Positions 26,967 to 34,675 of a DNA stretch of 64,000 nucleotides are shown piece after piece. This DNA is from Bacillus_BD oryzisoli_A (GTDB taxonomy: Bacteria; Bacillota; Bacilli; Bacillales; Cytobacillaceae). A program made the translations under genes and the position numbers. The stretch is from positions 124,001 through 188,000 of the forward strand of contig NZ_JBHZRC010000002.1 of the NCBI RefSeq assembly GCF_043641075.1, written 5' to 3'. Every line of letters starts with the position of its first letter. Positions within the stretch are counted from its first letter, which is position 1. Below the pieces are notes generated by a model that saw nothing but the letters and a program-made list of their open reading frames with translations, did not search any database and was not told the DNA's origin.

Positions 26967-27962
26967 TCACGACTCACTTTCGTTCATCAGTGTCAATTGA
27001 CCACTGTATTTTTTCCGTAATTCCGCCAGACGTCTGCCTGCTTCCCTCGCACCTTCTGCATATTCTTCCGGTACTTTCGTGTAAGGAGGACGGCTTGGAC
27101 CTGCATTGATATATCCAGCTTCATTAATGCGGATTTTTTCCAGCTGAATATTGTACTTGGCAAACAATTTAAATTCTCCGTCTGGAAAAAAGGTCTGTGA
27201 GGCATGCTGCATGCCTTCTGTGATTTCCTGTGCCTTTTCCTCATCGCCAGTAAAAATACTACGTTTTAATTGAACAGCCGGCTGTGGTCCGCAGGAAGCG
27301 GCTCCGCTCCAGCAGGCTAAAATTTCAGCTGGTTTCGTTTTCCAGCCTTCATACCAATCCCGCTCCATCGGCAGCATTCTGATTTTTCCTTTTACAGCGT
27401 CTACATCATTCCAAAACGCTTGGCCAAGTGAGGTACATTTAGCTGCGATAATAGAAGGGATTTCAGCCAACTGGGCATAAACAGCTGAGCTAATCTTTCC
27501 TTTGAAAGCTACCGGATTGTCATAGACGATAATGCCCAGCTCCGGAACAGCTTCTGCCACATCACGGTAAAAGCTGACAATCGTATCATCATCACATTCA
27601 CACCACATCGGACGGCCTAATAATAAGCCCGAAACGCCCTTTTCCTGAAATGCCTTCGCCCTTACAATGGTGTCCCTTGTATTTAATGTCGTCGCACCAG
27701 CATAGATAGGAACTCGGCCTTTGGCTGCTTCCACGACTGTTGCAACAAAGTTTAGATGCTCTTCCCATGTCAGTGTTGCGGCCTCGCCGAAAGTACCTGT
27801 TGTCATAATCGCATCGACGCCATCTTCAATCATACAATTGACAGCTCTTACCGTTTCTTCATAATCCACCGTATCTGCCGTGGTGATTTGATCTGCACCA
27901 GGTATGGCAGGAGTAGGGATAATCGCATAAATTCCTTTTACATCATGAACTGTCTCTCTCAA
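26967..27962 (-). CDS. Hydratase-aldolase of the NahE/PhdJ type (DHDPS superfamily)
   Basis: 331 aa. A DapA-fold class I aldolase with patterns peculiar to the aromatic-pathway branch: MTTGTFGEAATLTWEEHLNF near 54, YAGATTLNTRDTIVRAKA near 92, GRPMWCECDDD, VYDNPVAFKGKISS with the Schiff-base region AAKCTSLG near 184, ACWSGAASCGPQPAV near 230 and GYINAGPSRPPYTKVPEEYAEG near the end. Family members split benzylidenepyruvates into an aromatic aldehyde and pyruvate. TTG start overlaps the LigB-like stop by 4 bases (TTGA). Followed by aromatic oxygenase genes and with an aldehyde dehydrogenase in the cluster, so removal of a pyruvate side chain from a ring-cleaved compound is likely. Confidence 0.88.
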   Translation of the reverse strand: MRETVHDVKGIYAIIPTPAIPGADQITTADTVDYEETVRAVNCMIEDGVDAIMTTGTFGEAATLTWEEHLNFVATVVEAAKGRVPIYAGATTLNTRDTIVRAKAFQEKGVSGLLLGRPMWCECDDDTIVSFYRDVAEAVPELGIIVYDNPVAFKGKISSAVYAQLAEIPSIIAAKCTSLGQAFWNDVDAVKGKIRMLPMERDWYEGWKTKPAEILACWSGAASCGPQPAVQLKRSIFTGDEEKAQEITEGMQHASQTFFPDGEFKLFAKYNIQLEKIRINEAGYINAGPSRPPYTKVPEEYAEGAREAGRRLAELRKKYSGQLTLMNESES

Positions 27963-28801
27963 ACTAAGGCACCCTCTTCCACTTTCATTTCAACAAAGCC
28001 CAGCCCTGTTACCCATTCCTTCACGTTTTCATATGCAATGACCTGACCTTGATTGGATAAAGAAGCACCAACCACTACAGACCAAGCACGAACCTCTTCT
28101 GCGCCATTACCGGCAGGGATGATTTCCTCATCGTTCATACAGGCAAATTCCTTTGCCCGGCCTGATTGAATCAAATCTAAGACGCGTCGGTCCCATTCTT
28201 CATTAACGGTTCCCATTTCTTTCGTACCGACCCAGTGTGACAAGCCGCCTGTCCCGAGAATGGCCACCCTTTCAAAGATTTCCTGCTCTTCAATTGCTTC
28301 TCGCAGTACTTTTCCAAATTCATAACATCGCTTCATGGACGGTAATGGCGGCGTAATCCCATTCAACACGACAGGGATGACCACAACTTCCTCTTCTCGC
28401 GGTTCCACAAAGTGCAATGGTTGAATGATTCCATGATCAAGAGCCAACTCACCCGCCATGGCCACATCAAAATGATTTTGATAAAGCCTAGACAGAAGGA
28501 AATGGGAAAATTCGAGTGATCCTTTATATTCCTTTTGTGGAATGCCAATCCATTTATCAAGCGGGCCTGAATAGCTTTCGGCCACACCTAAAGTAAAAGG
28601 AGGGATTAATTGTGGCGACAGGGTGCTCATATGCTCAGCAGATATAATAATAATCGCCTGCGGTTTTTTCTCTTCTAATATGACTCTGCATTGATCATAT
28701 GCTTCTTGTACTTTTTCTCGCTTTTCGATGGGCGGAGCCGTTGGAATCGATGGAATTAACGGGCTGTGACTCATCGCAAGGGCAGCTACCAGTTTACTCA
28801 T
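27959..28801 (-). CDS. Class III extradiol ring-cleavage dioxygenase, LigB-like subunit
   Basis: 280 aa from ATG 28799-28801, which has GGAGG well placed; the longer reading begins at a GTG before that site. LigB features: AMSHSPLIPSIPTAP near residue 10 with a metal His, IIIISAEHMSTL near 50, DHGIIQPLHFVEP near 125, VVIPVVLNG, and the ILGTGGLSHWVGTKEMGTVNEEWD block with His and Glu near 195-215. It opens catecholic rings next to the diol using Fe(II). It is co-transcribed with the LigA-like subunit. The substrate may be protocatechuate-like or a bicyclic diol. Confidence 0.87.
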   Translation of the reverse strand: MSKLVAALAMSHSPLIPSIPTAPPIEKREKVQEAYDQCRVILEEKKPQAIIIISAEHMSTLSPQLIPPFTLGVAESYSGPLDKWIGIPQKEYKGSLEFSHFLLSRLYQNHFDVAMAGELALDHGIIQPLHFVEPREEEVVVIPVVLNGITPPLPSMKRCYEFGKVLREAIEEQEIFERVAILGTGGLSHWVGTKEMGTVNEEWDRRVLDLIQSGRAKEFACMNDEEIIPAGNGAEEVRAWSVVVGASLSNQGQVIAYENVKEWVTGLGFVEMKVEEGALV

Positions 28802-28837
28802 TCTTTTACCTCCAGATGTTTTTTTCACACTTTGTAT

Positions 28838-29095
28838 CTATGATTCTCGCGACTTTAAGCTTTTTAACATTTCCGGAACTGGAACTTGATGAACGTCTTT
28901 GATTCTCATTAAAATAAGACCATTGACTCCATATTCTGTAAGTGCGGCAAAATCATTTTCTTGAACCATCCTTTGTTCCTGCTCGTTCAAGTGATATTCA
29001 TTCATGACCTTTTCCCGATTCTCTACATATCTTTGCTTCACTTCCTCATTAACTGAAATGGCGTGAAACAGTTTATTAATCTCATAAGCAGACAA
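28838..29095 (-). CDS. Extradiol dioxygenase small subunit, LigA-like
   Basis: 85 aa from a TTG at 29093-29095 with GGGGGAG seven bases upstream. Pattern of the LigA alpha subunit: YEINKLFHAISVNEEVKQRYVENREKVMNEYHLNEQEQRMV, then DFAALTEYGVNGLILMRIKD. In protocatechuate 4,5-dioxygenase this subunit covers the LigB active site and shapes specificity. It precedes the LigB-like gene by 36 bases. Confidence 0.85.
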   Translation of the reverse strand: MSAYEINKLFHAISVNEEVKQRYVENREKVMNEYHLNEQEQRMVQENDFAALTEYGVNGLILMRIKDVHQVPVPEMLKSLKSRES

Positions 29096-29140
29096 GCTCT
29101 TTCTCCCCCTTTCATTTGTCAGATTCGAGCAACACTCAGA

Positions 29141-29665
29141 TTATATTTGAAGTTCAGTATTTTTCTTTTTTAATCGTTCTTGAAGTTCTGCATAATCAAT
29201 CGAACCTTCTGATTCGCGAAAATTCAGCCCGAAGGTTTCCAGCAGCTTCGAATTTTCCACAAGGAACATTCGGACCGGCTCCTCCTGACTGCTGTTGTAA
29301 TGCCTGTGCCAGACCATCGGCGGTGTATAAACAAAGTCACCTGTAGACCAATGATAGGTTTTATCACCAATCTCACTATAGCCCGTCCCTGACATCACAT
29401 AATGAACGGATTCATGGTGATGACGCTGCATATCTGATGCGGTACCCGCTTCAATTTCCTGTAAAAAAATTTCAAAGCTCTTTACCGGTAATTGAAGCAC
29501 AGGTCCTAAGCGAGAAGGATTTGTTTCCTTACCCGGACTGTACCAAGGTATTGCATCTGCATGAACGACGACATGTTCCCAATCATCCTCCGGCACCCTC
29601 GGTAATGGTTTCCGCTGCTCTGTAATCACTTTTCGAAATTCTGCTAATTTTTCATTATTCTCCAT
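29141..29665 (-). CDS. Single-domain cupin protein in the aromatic operon
   Basis: 174 aa with one cupin barrel at about residues 60-135. Metal motif: RHHHESVHYVMSGTGYSEIGD (His and Glu) and the second box FVYTPPMVWHRHYN. Related to halves of gentisate/1-hydroxy-2-naphthoate dioxygenases, which have two barrels and about 340-390 residues; this one is too short to be called a ring-cleaving enzyme with confidence. A hydroxylase, isomerase or binding role is possible. It sits between the second Rieske pair and LigA. Confidence 0.7.
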   Translation of the reverse strand: MENNEKLAEFRKVITEQRKPLPRVPEDDWEHVVVHADAIPWYSPGKETNPSRLGPVLQLPVKSFEIFLQEIEAGTASDMQRHHHESVHYVMSGTGYSEIGDKTYHWSTGDFVYTPPMVWHRHYNSSQEEPVRMFLVENSKLLETFGLNFRESEGSIDYAELQERLKKKNTELQI

Positions 29666-29683
29666 GCGCGTCCACTCCTTTAA

Positions 29684-30217
29684 TTAGAAAAAGTTATGCA
29701 AGTTTTGTGTTCCGATCACGGCATGATCAGGATAGATGGTTCTTTTTGCGATTCTCCAATCATGGCCGTCTCTTTGTAAAATATCTACACGTTCACCTGT
29801 TAGTTGATCATTTATCGTTTGATTGCCTCGATTTCGAACAAATTGAAAATAGCTTTTCACTTCTAATTCGTTTTCATTCCTGCCCTTCTTGATTCGGACA
29901 TGACTGATAAAATGGCGAGTGCGTGAAGGCGGATCATTGGACCATGCTGATTTCGTATACAAGCGGTCAACCCGCGTTTTCATTGTGGTATAATCATCTT
30001 CAAAATAGCTCATTTCATCAATAATATCCGATCCATTTGAGCTCTCACGTGTCACCCGCGCCGGCATGCGGTAGATAATATCTTCGGAAAGCAGCTGAAA
30101 CCACGATTGATAATCTCTTGTATCCAGCAGTTCTGCTTCACGATAGTAAAACAAGGTAATTTCATTCTGTAATTCTAAATCAATGATATATTGATCCTGC
30201 TCCTGTATATTAACCAT
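29684..30217 (-). CDS. Aromatic ring-hydroxylating dioxygenase, small (beta) subunit 2
   Basis: 177 aa, Ring_hydroxyl_B: LELQNEITLFYYREAELLDTRDYQSWFQLLSEDIIYRMPARVTRE near 15-55, then RTRHFISHVRIKKGRNENELEVKSYFQFVRNRG, and the usual GERVDILQRDGHDWRIAKRTIYPD near 140-165. It is closest by eye to beta subunits of biphenyl/PAH/phthalate-type dioxygenases (arene group). Start behind GAGGAGG. Directly follows its large subunit. Confidence 0.88.
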   Translation of the reverse strand: MVNIQEQDQYIIDLELQNEITLFYYREAELLDTRDYQSWFQLLSEDIIYRMPARVTRESSNGSDIIDEMSYFEDDYTTMKTRVDRLYTKSAWSNDPPSRTRHFISHVRIKKGRNENELEVKSYFQFVRNRGNQTINDQLTGERVDILQRDGHDWRIAKRTIYPDHAVIGTQNLHNFF

Positions 30218-30235
30218 GAATGTACCTCCTCTTAA

Positions 30236-31570
30236 TCAGGATTCCTTTGACAATAATTCCTGCCAATATTCATAAAAGCCTCTGTGTACTACATCTAGGA
30301 AGGTTGTCGGGTAAGCAATACCCGGTCCTGGAAAATCGTCAACTGGTTCTACGAAATCCAGCCCCATTAAATAATTCACAACATTATTAAAATGTAAGCT
30401 CTTATCTCGGGCAGTTACACCTTTGCTTGCGTCTGCAAGCCTTGTCCATAATTCAGTATCATCCTGCTCCAAGGTTCCTCCTGGACCAAAGGTATTCACG
30501 TACCTTTTATAAGAATTTTCTTTAAATTCCTGTGGTGCTTCTTTGTCTACCAATACCCATGACCAAGCTTCAATCTTGTCCGGTCCAAGCGGACGCCATT
30601 GCCTGATTGTTAGGAAGTTTGTTAGGTTCTCGTGTTCTCCTTTTCCATGCATTGGACTTAGGAAAGAGAGATTTGGAAAGCAGTTCCCATTGAACACCAT
30701 TGTATTTTTAAAGACGGATAATTGTTCTTCTGTTAAATTTTCTTGAAACATAGGCCACAGCTCTTCAGGTAGACCCTGATATGGCGGAATGGAAACAGAA
30801 GCTGGCGGCTGAATTACGTTTAATCCATGACCGTTTTCGAGCTGGATTTGATAGCCGTTGCTGGCAAATAACGGATCCTTCGGACTGATTCCAAGTTCAA
30901 CGGTCGAGCGGTGTGTCATTGCTGTATGATAAGCATCACCCACAAACACTTCCGCGCTTACCTTCCAATTGGTATCCACAACCCAGCGCTGCGGTGCTCC
31001 GATGACTTCCATTCCTTTATTACTGCGGCCAAGCATAATATCAAAATACCATTTTAGCCCGCCTAAAAATTCTTCTAATGGCTCTGAGTCCGGATTAAGG
31101 GAGGCAAAAATTAATCCATGATAGCTTTCAACCTTTGGTACTTTCCTGAGCCCCCACTCCTTTTTATCCATATCTTCACCATATAATTTATTTCCAGCAA
31201 GAATACCGACCAATTCGCCTTCAATGTTATAAGTCCAGCCGTGATATGGACAGGTAAAGGTTTTCTTATTACCTAAGTCCGCAGTACACAAGTGGACACC
31301 ACGGTGTGTACAAGAATTGATAAATGCGTTTATTTCACCCTCGCCATTTCGTATGACCAGAACGGGATCATGAACAATCCATCTGGATACATAATCTCCT
31401 TTATTCGGGATCTCAGATTCATGGGCGATAAAATACCATTTCTTGCTAAATATTTTCTCAATTTCTAATTGATGGATTTCAGGATCTGTCATGATCCACT
31501 GCGGGAGCTTCCCCGTTTGAAGCATGTCTTTTATATTTGATAAATGGTCTTTATTCACAGTTTTATTCAA
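30236..31570 (-). CDS. Rieske non-heme iron oxygenase, large subunit 2 (arene/PAH-dioxygenase type)
   Basis: 444 aa. Rieske ligands C87, H89 (NSCTHRG), C107 and H110 (CPYHGW). Iron ligands H215 and H220 with bridging D212 in VGDAYHTAMTH. N-terminal ...KKWYFIAHESEIPNKGDYV and the PQRWVVDTNWKVSAE block resemble Gram-positive PAH/phthalate dioxygenase large subunits (NidA, PhdA, PhtAa group). TTG start at 31568-31570 behind AAGGATG, spacing about ten. It would add two oxygens to an arene to give a cis-dihydrodiol; no dihydrodiol dehydrogenase is nearby. Confidence 0.9.
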   Translation of the reverse strand: MNKTVNKDHLSNIKDMLQTGKLPQWIMTDPEIHQLEIEKIFSKKWYFIAHESEIPNKGDYVSRWIVHDPVLVIRNGEGEINAFINSCTHRGVHLCTADLGNKKTFTCPYHGWTYNIEGELVGILAGNKLYGEDMDKKEWGLRKVPKVESYHGLIFASLNPDSEPLEEFLGGLKWYFDIMLGRSNKGMEVIGAPQRWVVDTNWKVSAEVFVGDAYHTAMTHRSTVELGISPKDPLFASNGYQIQLENGHGLNVIQPPASVSIPPYQGLPEELWPMFQENLTEEQLSVFKNTMVFNGNCFPNLSFLSPMHGKGEHENLTNFLTIRQWRPLGPDKIEAWSWVLVDKEAPQEFKENSYKRYVNTFGPGGTLEQDDTELWTRLADASKGVTARDKSLHFNNVVNYLMGLDFVEPVDDFPGPGIAYPTTFLDVVHRGFYEYWQELLSKES

Positions 31571-31613
31571 TTTACATTCACATCCTTTTTATATTAAGCT
31601 CCGTTCAACTATG

Positions 31614-31745
31614 TTGTTGATTTTCGTTCCAGGCACTTCGCGCACCTTAGGGCGACCGCCGAGCCTCCTCGACACTACGTGTCTCCGGGGTCTCGCCTGT
31701 CTCGCATCTCCCGCAGGAGTCTGCGTGCCTTCCACTACAATCAAC
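31614..31745. repeat. Full-length Bacillaceae GTTGATT-ended intergenic repeat
   Basis: In reverse orientation the element starts GTTGATTGTAGTGGAAGGCA and ends AACGAAAATCAACAA, with terminal inverted repeats GTTGATT/AATCAAC. It has inner GC-rich blocks CTCCTGCGGGAG, GAGACCCCGG and CGAGGAGGCTC that can fold. It shares both ends with the copy at 6307-6384 in the opposite direction. It separates the aldehyde dehydrogenase from the second Rieske operon. End points are good to about two bases. Confidence 0.75.
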
Positions 31746-31797
31746 CAGCGAAAAAGTCCAAAGTCCATAATGACACTTTAACAATGCTTCTATGAAA

Positions 31798-33252
31798 TTA
31801 GCTTTCTTTCAACATACGAATGGCTTGATACTCGATGTATTCAGAGAAACCTATCTCTGTTCTTTCTCTCCCTAATCCGCTTTGTTTAACACCGCCAAAC
31901 GGCATATCAAGTGAAAGTGAATCCACATTATGACTGTTGATGAAGGTTCCGCCCGCTTCTATTCTCCGGGCTACAGCTAATGCACGCTCTTGACTCTCTG
32001 ACCATACGGAAGAACACAACCCAAATTCGGTTCCATTTGCCATTTCAATTGCTTCATCGATTGAGCTATACGAGATTAATGGAATAACCGGTCCAAATTG
32101 TTCGCTAACGACCAATTCGTGACGAGGATCAATATCCCTTACAATAGATGGCAGCATATAATAGCCGTTTTGCCATTGCTCTGGGTCAACTTTTTTCCCG
32201 AGCTGTCTAACCGTCGCACCAGATTGTCTTGCTTTTTCCGCTAAGCCTTGTACATAATCATATTGCTTCTGATTAATTAACGGTCCAAATGTCGTTCGGC
32301 CGTCCAATCCGTGGCCGACTTGATAGTCATTCACGATGTCAGACATTGCCTCATACACCGCATTTAACATATGGTTTGGAACATAGACCCGCTTGACAGC
32401 AAAGCAGATTTGACCTGCTCTGGTGAAAATTCCTTTACATAGTCTAGGCATGATTTTATTTATATCTGCATCATCCAAAATGATGGCTGGATCATTTCCC
32501 CCTAGCTCTAAACTAACCCTTTTAACCGTCGATGCTGAACTGGCCATGATTGCGCTGCCTGTTTGCGTTCCACCTGTAAAAGAAATTTTACCTACTAAAG
32601 GATGTTCGGTTAATGTAATCGTGACATCAGACCGTCCATTCACCACATTGATGACACCATGCGGGAGGACTTTTGCCATCGCTTTTAAAGCTAATGTCAA
32701 GGCAACAGGGGCCTCACGTGAAGGCTTTACAACGACTGTATTTCCGGCAAGTAATGCAGGAGCTAATTTGGACATGGTCAATATAATTGGAGAGTTCCAT
32801 GGAACGATTAAGCCAACGACCCCAATCGGATTCTTTTCAATGCTCATCCTGCTCACTGTATTTTCAAAACGTGATGGTTCGAGAAACGCTTCAGCGCGAT
32901 CCGCCATATTGTGAATCATACTAGCCCCTCGAATAAAATCTGCAGTGGATTCCTTAACAGTCCCGCCATTCTCTCTTATCAGTAAGGGTCTTAAGGATTC
33001 TGTTGATTCTTCTAATACCACTGCGGCCTGTTTGACCAATTGAATTCGTTCCTTTACAGATACAGACTTCCATTTCAAATAAGCTTGGTGAGCCGTTTCT
33101 ACTGCTTGATTGGCTGTCTCCTTTGTCCCTCTTGCCACACTTGCCACTACATCTGTTTTATTTCCTGGATCAAATACTTCAAAATATTCTGTACTTTTAA
33201 TTTCTTGATGACCCAACACGTTGTTAATTTTTCCAACGGATACATTTATCAA
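31798..33252 (-). CDS. NAD(P)-dependent aldehyde dehydrogenase
   Basis: 484 aa from TTG 33250-33252 (GGAGG nine bases upstream); the ATG at 33285 lies before that site. Full catalytic set: N153 in VPWNSP, E249 in SLELGGNDP, C283 in RAGQICFAVKR, and the KPSREAPV NAD region. Belongs to the broad aldehyde dehydrogenase family, in the range that includes salicylaldehyde and hydroxymuconic semialdehyde dehydrogenases. The neighbouring hydratase-aldolase would supply an aryl aldehyde, so oxidation to an aromatic acid is the best guess. Confidence 0.9.
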   Translation of the reverse strand: MINVSVGKINNVLGHQEIKSTEYFEVFDPGNKTDVVASVARGTKETANQAVETAHQAYLKWKSVSVKERIQLVKQAAVVLEESTESLRPLLIRENGGTVKESTADFIRGASMIHNMADRAEAFLEPSRFENTVSRMSIEKNPIGVVGLIVPWNSPIILTMSKLAPALLAGNTVVVKPSREAPVALTLALKAMAKVLPHGVINVVNGRSDVTITLTEHPLVGKISFTGGTQTGSAIMASSASTVKRVSLELGGNDPAIILDDADINKIMPRLCKGIFTRAGQICFAVKRVYVPNHMLNAVYEAMSDIVNDYQVGHGLDGRTTFGPLINQKQYDYVQGLAEKARQSGATVRQLGKKVDPEQWQNGYYMLPSIVRDIDPRHELVVSEQFGPVIPLISYSSIDEAIEMANGTEFGLCSSVWSESQERALAVARRIEAGGTFINSHNVDSLSLDMPFGGVKQSGLGRERTEIGFSEYIEYQAIRMLKES

Positions 33253-33293
33253 TGTGGGATACCTCCTTTTTAAATGTAGTATCAATACTAAAA

Positions 33294-34592
33294 TTAAGTA
33301 TGAATGTGGATTTCTTTAGGCAGCATCTTTTCGTCAATTGTTTCATTACTTTCTGCTGTAAATGGCAGAAGGATATGAAACGCTGTTCCTTTCCCCTTTT
33401 CACTGTTCACTTTGATTTGTCCATTTAGTTGCTGGATGACACGATACGCCACCATTAACCCCAATCCAGTTCCTTTCTGGCCTTTCGTTGTAAAATAGGG
33501 TTTTCCTAAACGCTTCATTTGCACCTCGTCCATCCCTAAACCAGTATCTTGTATCACAATTTCATATTGGTTCTTATGCTGCTTCATCGAAATGGTTAAT
33601 TCTCCGCCATTTGGCATGGCTTCAACCGCATTTTTCAACATATTTAAGAGAGCCTGCTGCACCACTCTTTTTTCACCAATAATGGAAATCGGAAGAAGAT
33701 CCTTTTTCACTACAATGGAATTCATATGGGATAGAGGATTAAGAATCTCAATTAATTCCTTGAGTAATTGTTCTACATTGATGGTTTCCACCTTTTCAGG
33801 TGCTGGTTTGGCAAAAGTAAGAAAATCGCGAATAATCATATCGGATCTTTCCAGTTCACTTAAAGCAATCCCAATATATTTTTGTTTTTGAGGATCCTTT
33901 TCGTTCTCTTTTAATAGCTGGATAAAGCCTTTGGCACCTGTTAAACCATTTCTAATTTCATGTGCGACAGATGCGCTTAAGTGACTGACCATTTCCATCT
34001 TTTCCATTTCAAGCAATTCATTTTTCAATTGATGATTTAAAATGATTTTTTCGTATGTCCAAACGGTAAGAACGATACACACTAATTTAATTAAGGCACC
34101 TATTAGAATAATGCTGAAGGGAGCAGCTAAGTGAAAAATGAAATTATTTATGATTACACTGAAACACATGTGAATAAACAAAATGCCTATCGAAATCCAT
34201 AGTTTATGATTCCTATTTGCTTTTAAAAAAAGATGATGAAAAAAGATGGTTAATACCGGGATTAACGCATAGATAGAGGCTGTAATCCAAGAAGTTTCAT
34301 TAATTCCTAAACCTAGCCGGACAACAAAACCACAAATGTATAAGCAAAAACTGGCTAAGGGTCCCCCATATAAACTGGCGACAATTAACGGTACAACACG
34401 GATATCATAATTCATGCCTTCATTACTGGAGAATGGAAAAAAGACAAAAAAGATAAAAGAAACCAGTCCTGATAAGAACACAAATACTTTGATATCTTTC
34501 GTTGCCCAATCTTTTTTGTAAACGTCCAGAAAAAGCTGTGTCAAAAAGAGCATAACGAGCAGAAAAAGAACATTGACCAAAATATCGCTCAT
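33294..34592 (-). CDS. Orphan membrane sensor histidine kinase (5TM-LYT type)
   Basis: 432 aa from MSDILVNVLF. About six membrane helices to residue 185 with the 5TM-5TMR_LYT signature YDIRVVPLIVASLYGGP near 62-78. Phosphoacceptor H211 in SVAHEIRNGLTG, then N box (MLKNAVEAMP), G1 (DTGLGMD) and G2 (GTGLGLMVAYRV). No response regulator gene is in the window, so it may feed a remote regulator or the phosphorelay (several Bacillus sporulation kinases have this plan). Placed directly before the aldehyde dehydrogenase with 41 bases between, so likely co-transcribed. Confidence 0.88.
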   Translation of the reverse strand: MSDILVNVLFLLVMLFLTQLFLDVYKKDWATKDIKVFVFLSGLVSFIFFVFFPFSSNEGMNYDIRVVPLIVASLYGGPLASFCLYICGFVVRLGLGINETSWITASIYALIPVLTIFFHHLFLKANRNHKLWISIGILFIHMCFSVIINNFIFHLAAPFSIILIGALIKLVCIVLTVWTYEKIILNHQLKNELLEMEKMEMVSHLSASVAHEIRNGLTGAKGFIQLLKENEKDPQKQKYIGIALSELERSDMIIRDFLTFAKPAPEKVETINVEQLLKELIEILNPLSHMNSIVVKKDLLPISIIGEKRVVQQALLNMLKNAVEAMPNGGELTISMKQHKNQYEIVIQDTGLGMDEVQMKRLGKPYFTTKGQKGTGLGLMVAYRVIQQLNGQIKVNSEKGKGTAFHILLPFTAESNETIDEKMLPKEIHIHT

Positions 34593-34638
34593 AAGAAAAA
34601 CCCTAAACATTTAAAATCTACTAATCTAGTTAGTCAGC

Positions 34639-34668
34639 CGATCCAAGAATCAGTGAGATTTTGGATCG
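34639..34668. promoter_or_regulatory. Hairpin between CapA-like and sensor kinase genes
   Basis: Arms CGATCCAA and TTGGATCG (8 bp) with a 14-base loop holding an AATC/GATT pair. It has no T-run, so a processing or attenuation stem rather than a clear terminator. Confidence 0.4.
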
Positions 34669-34675
34669 ACGATCA

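Noticed and set aside
29141..29665. Gentisate or 1-hydroxy-2-naphthoate dioxygenase
   Set aside because: Only one cupin barrel and 174 residues, about half of those enzymes.
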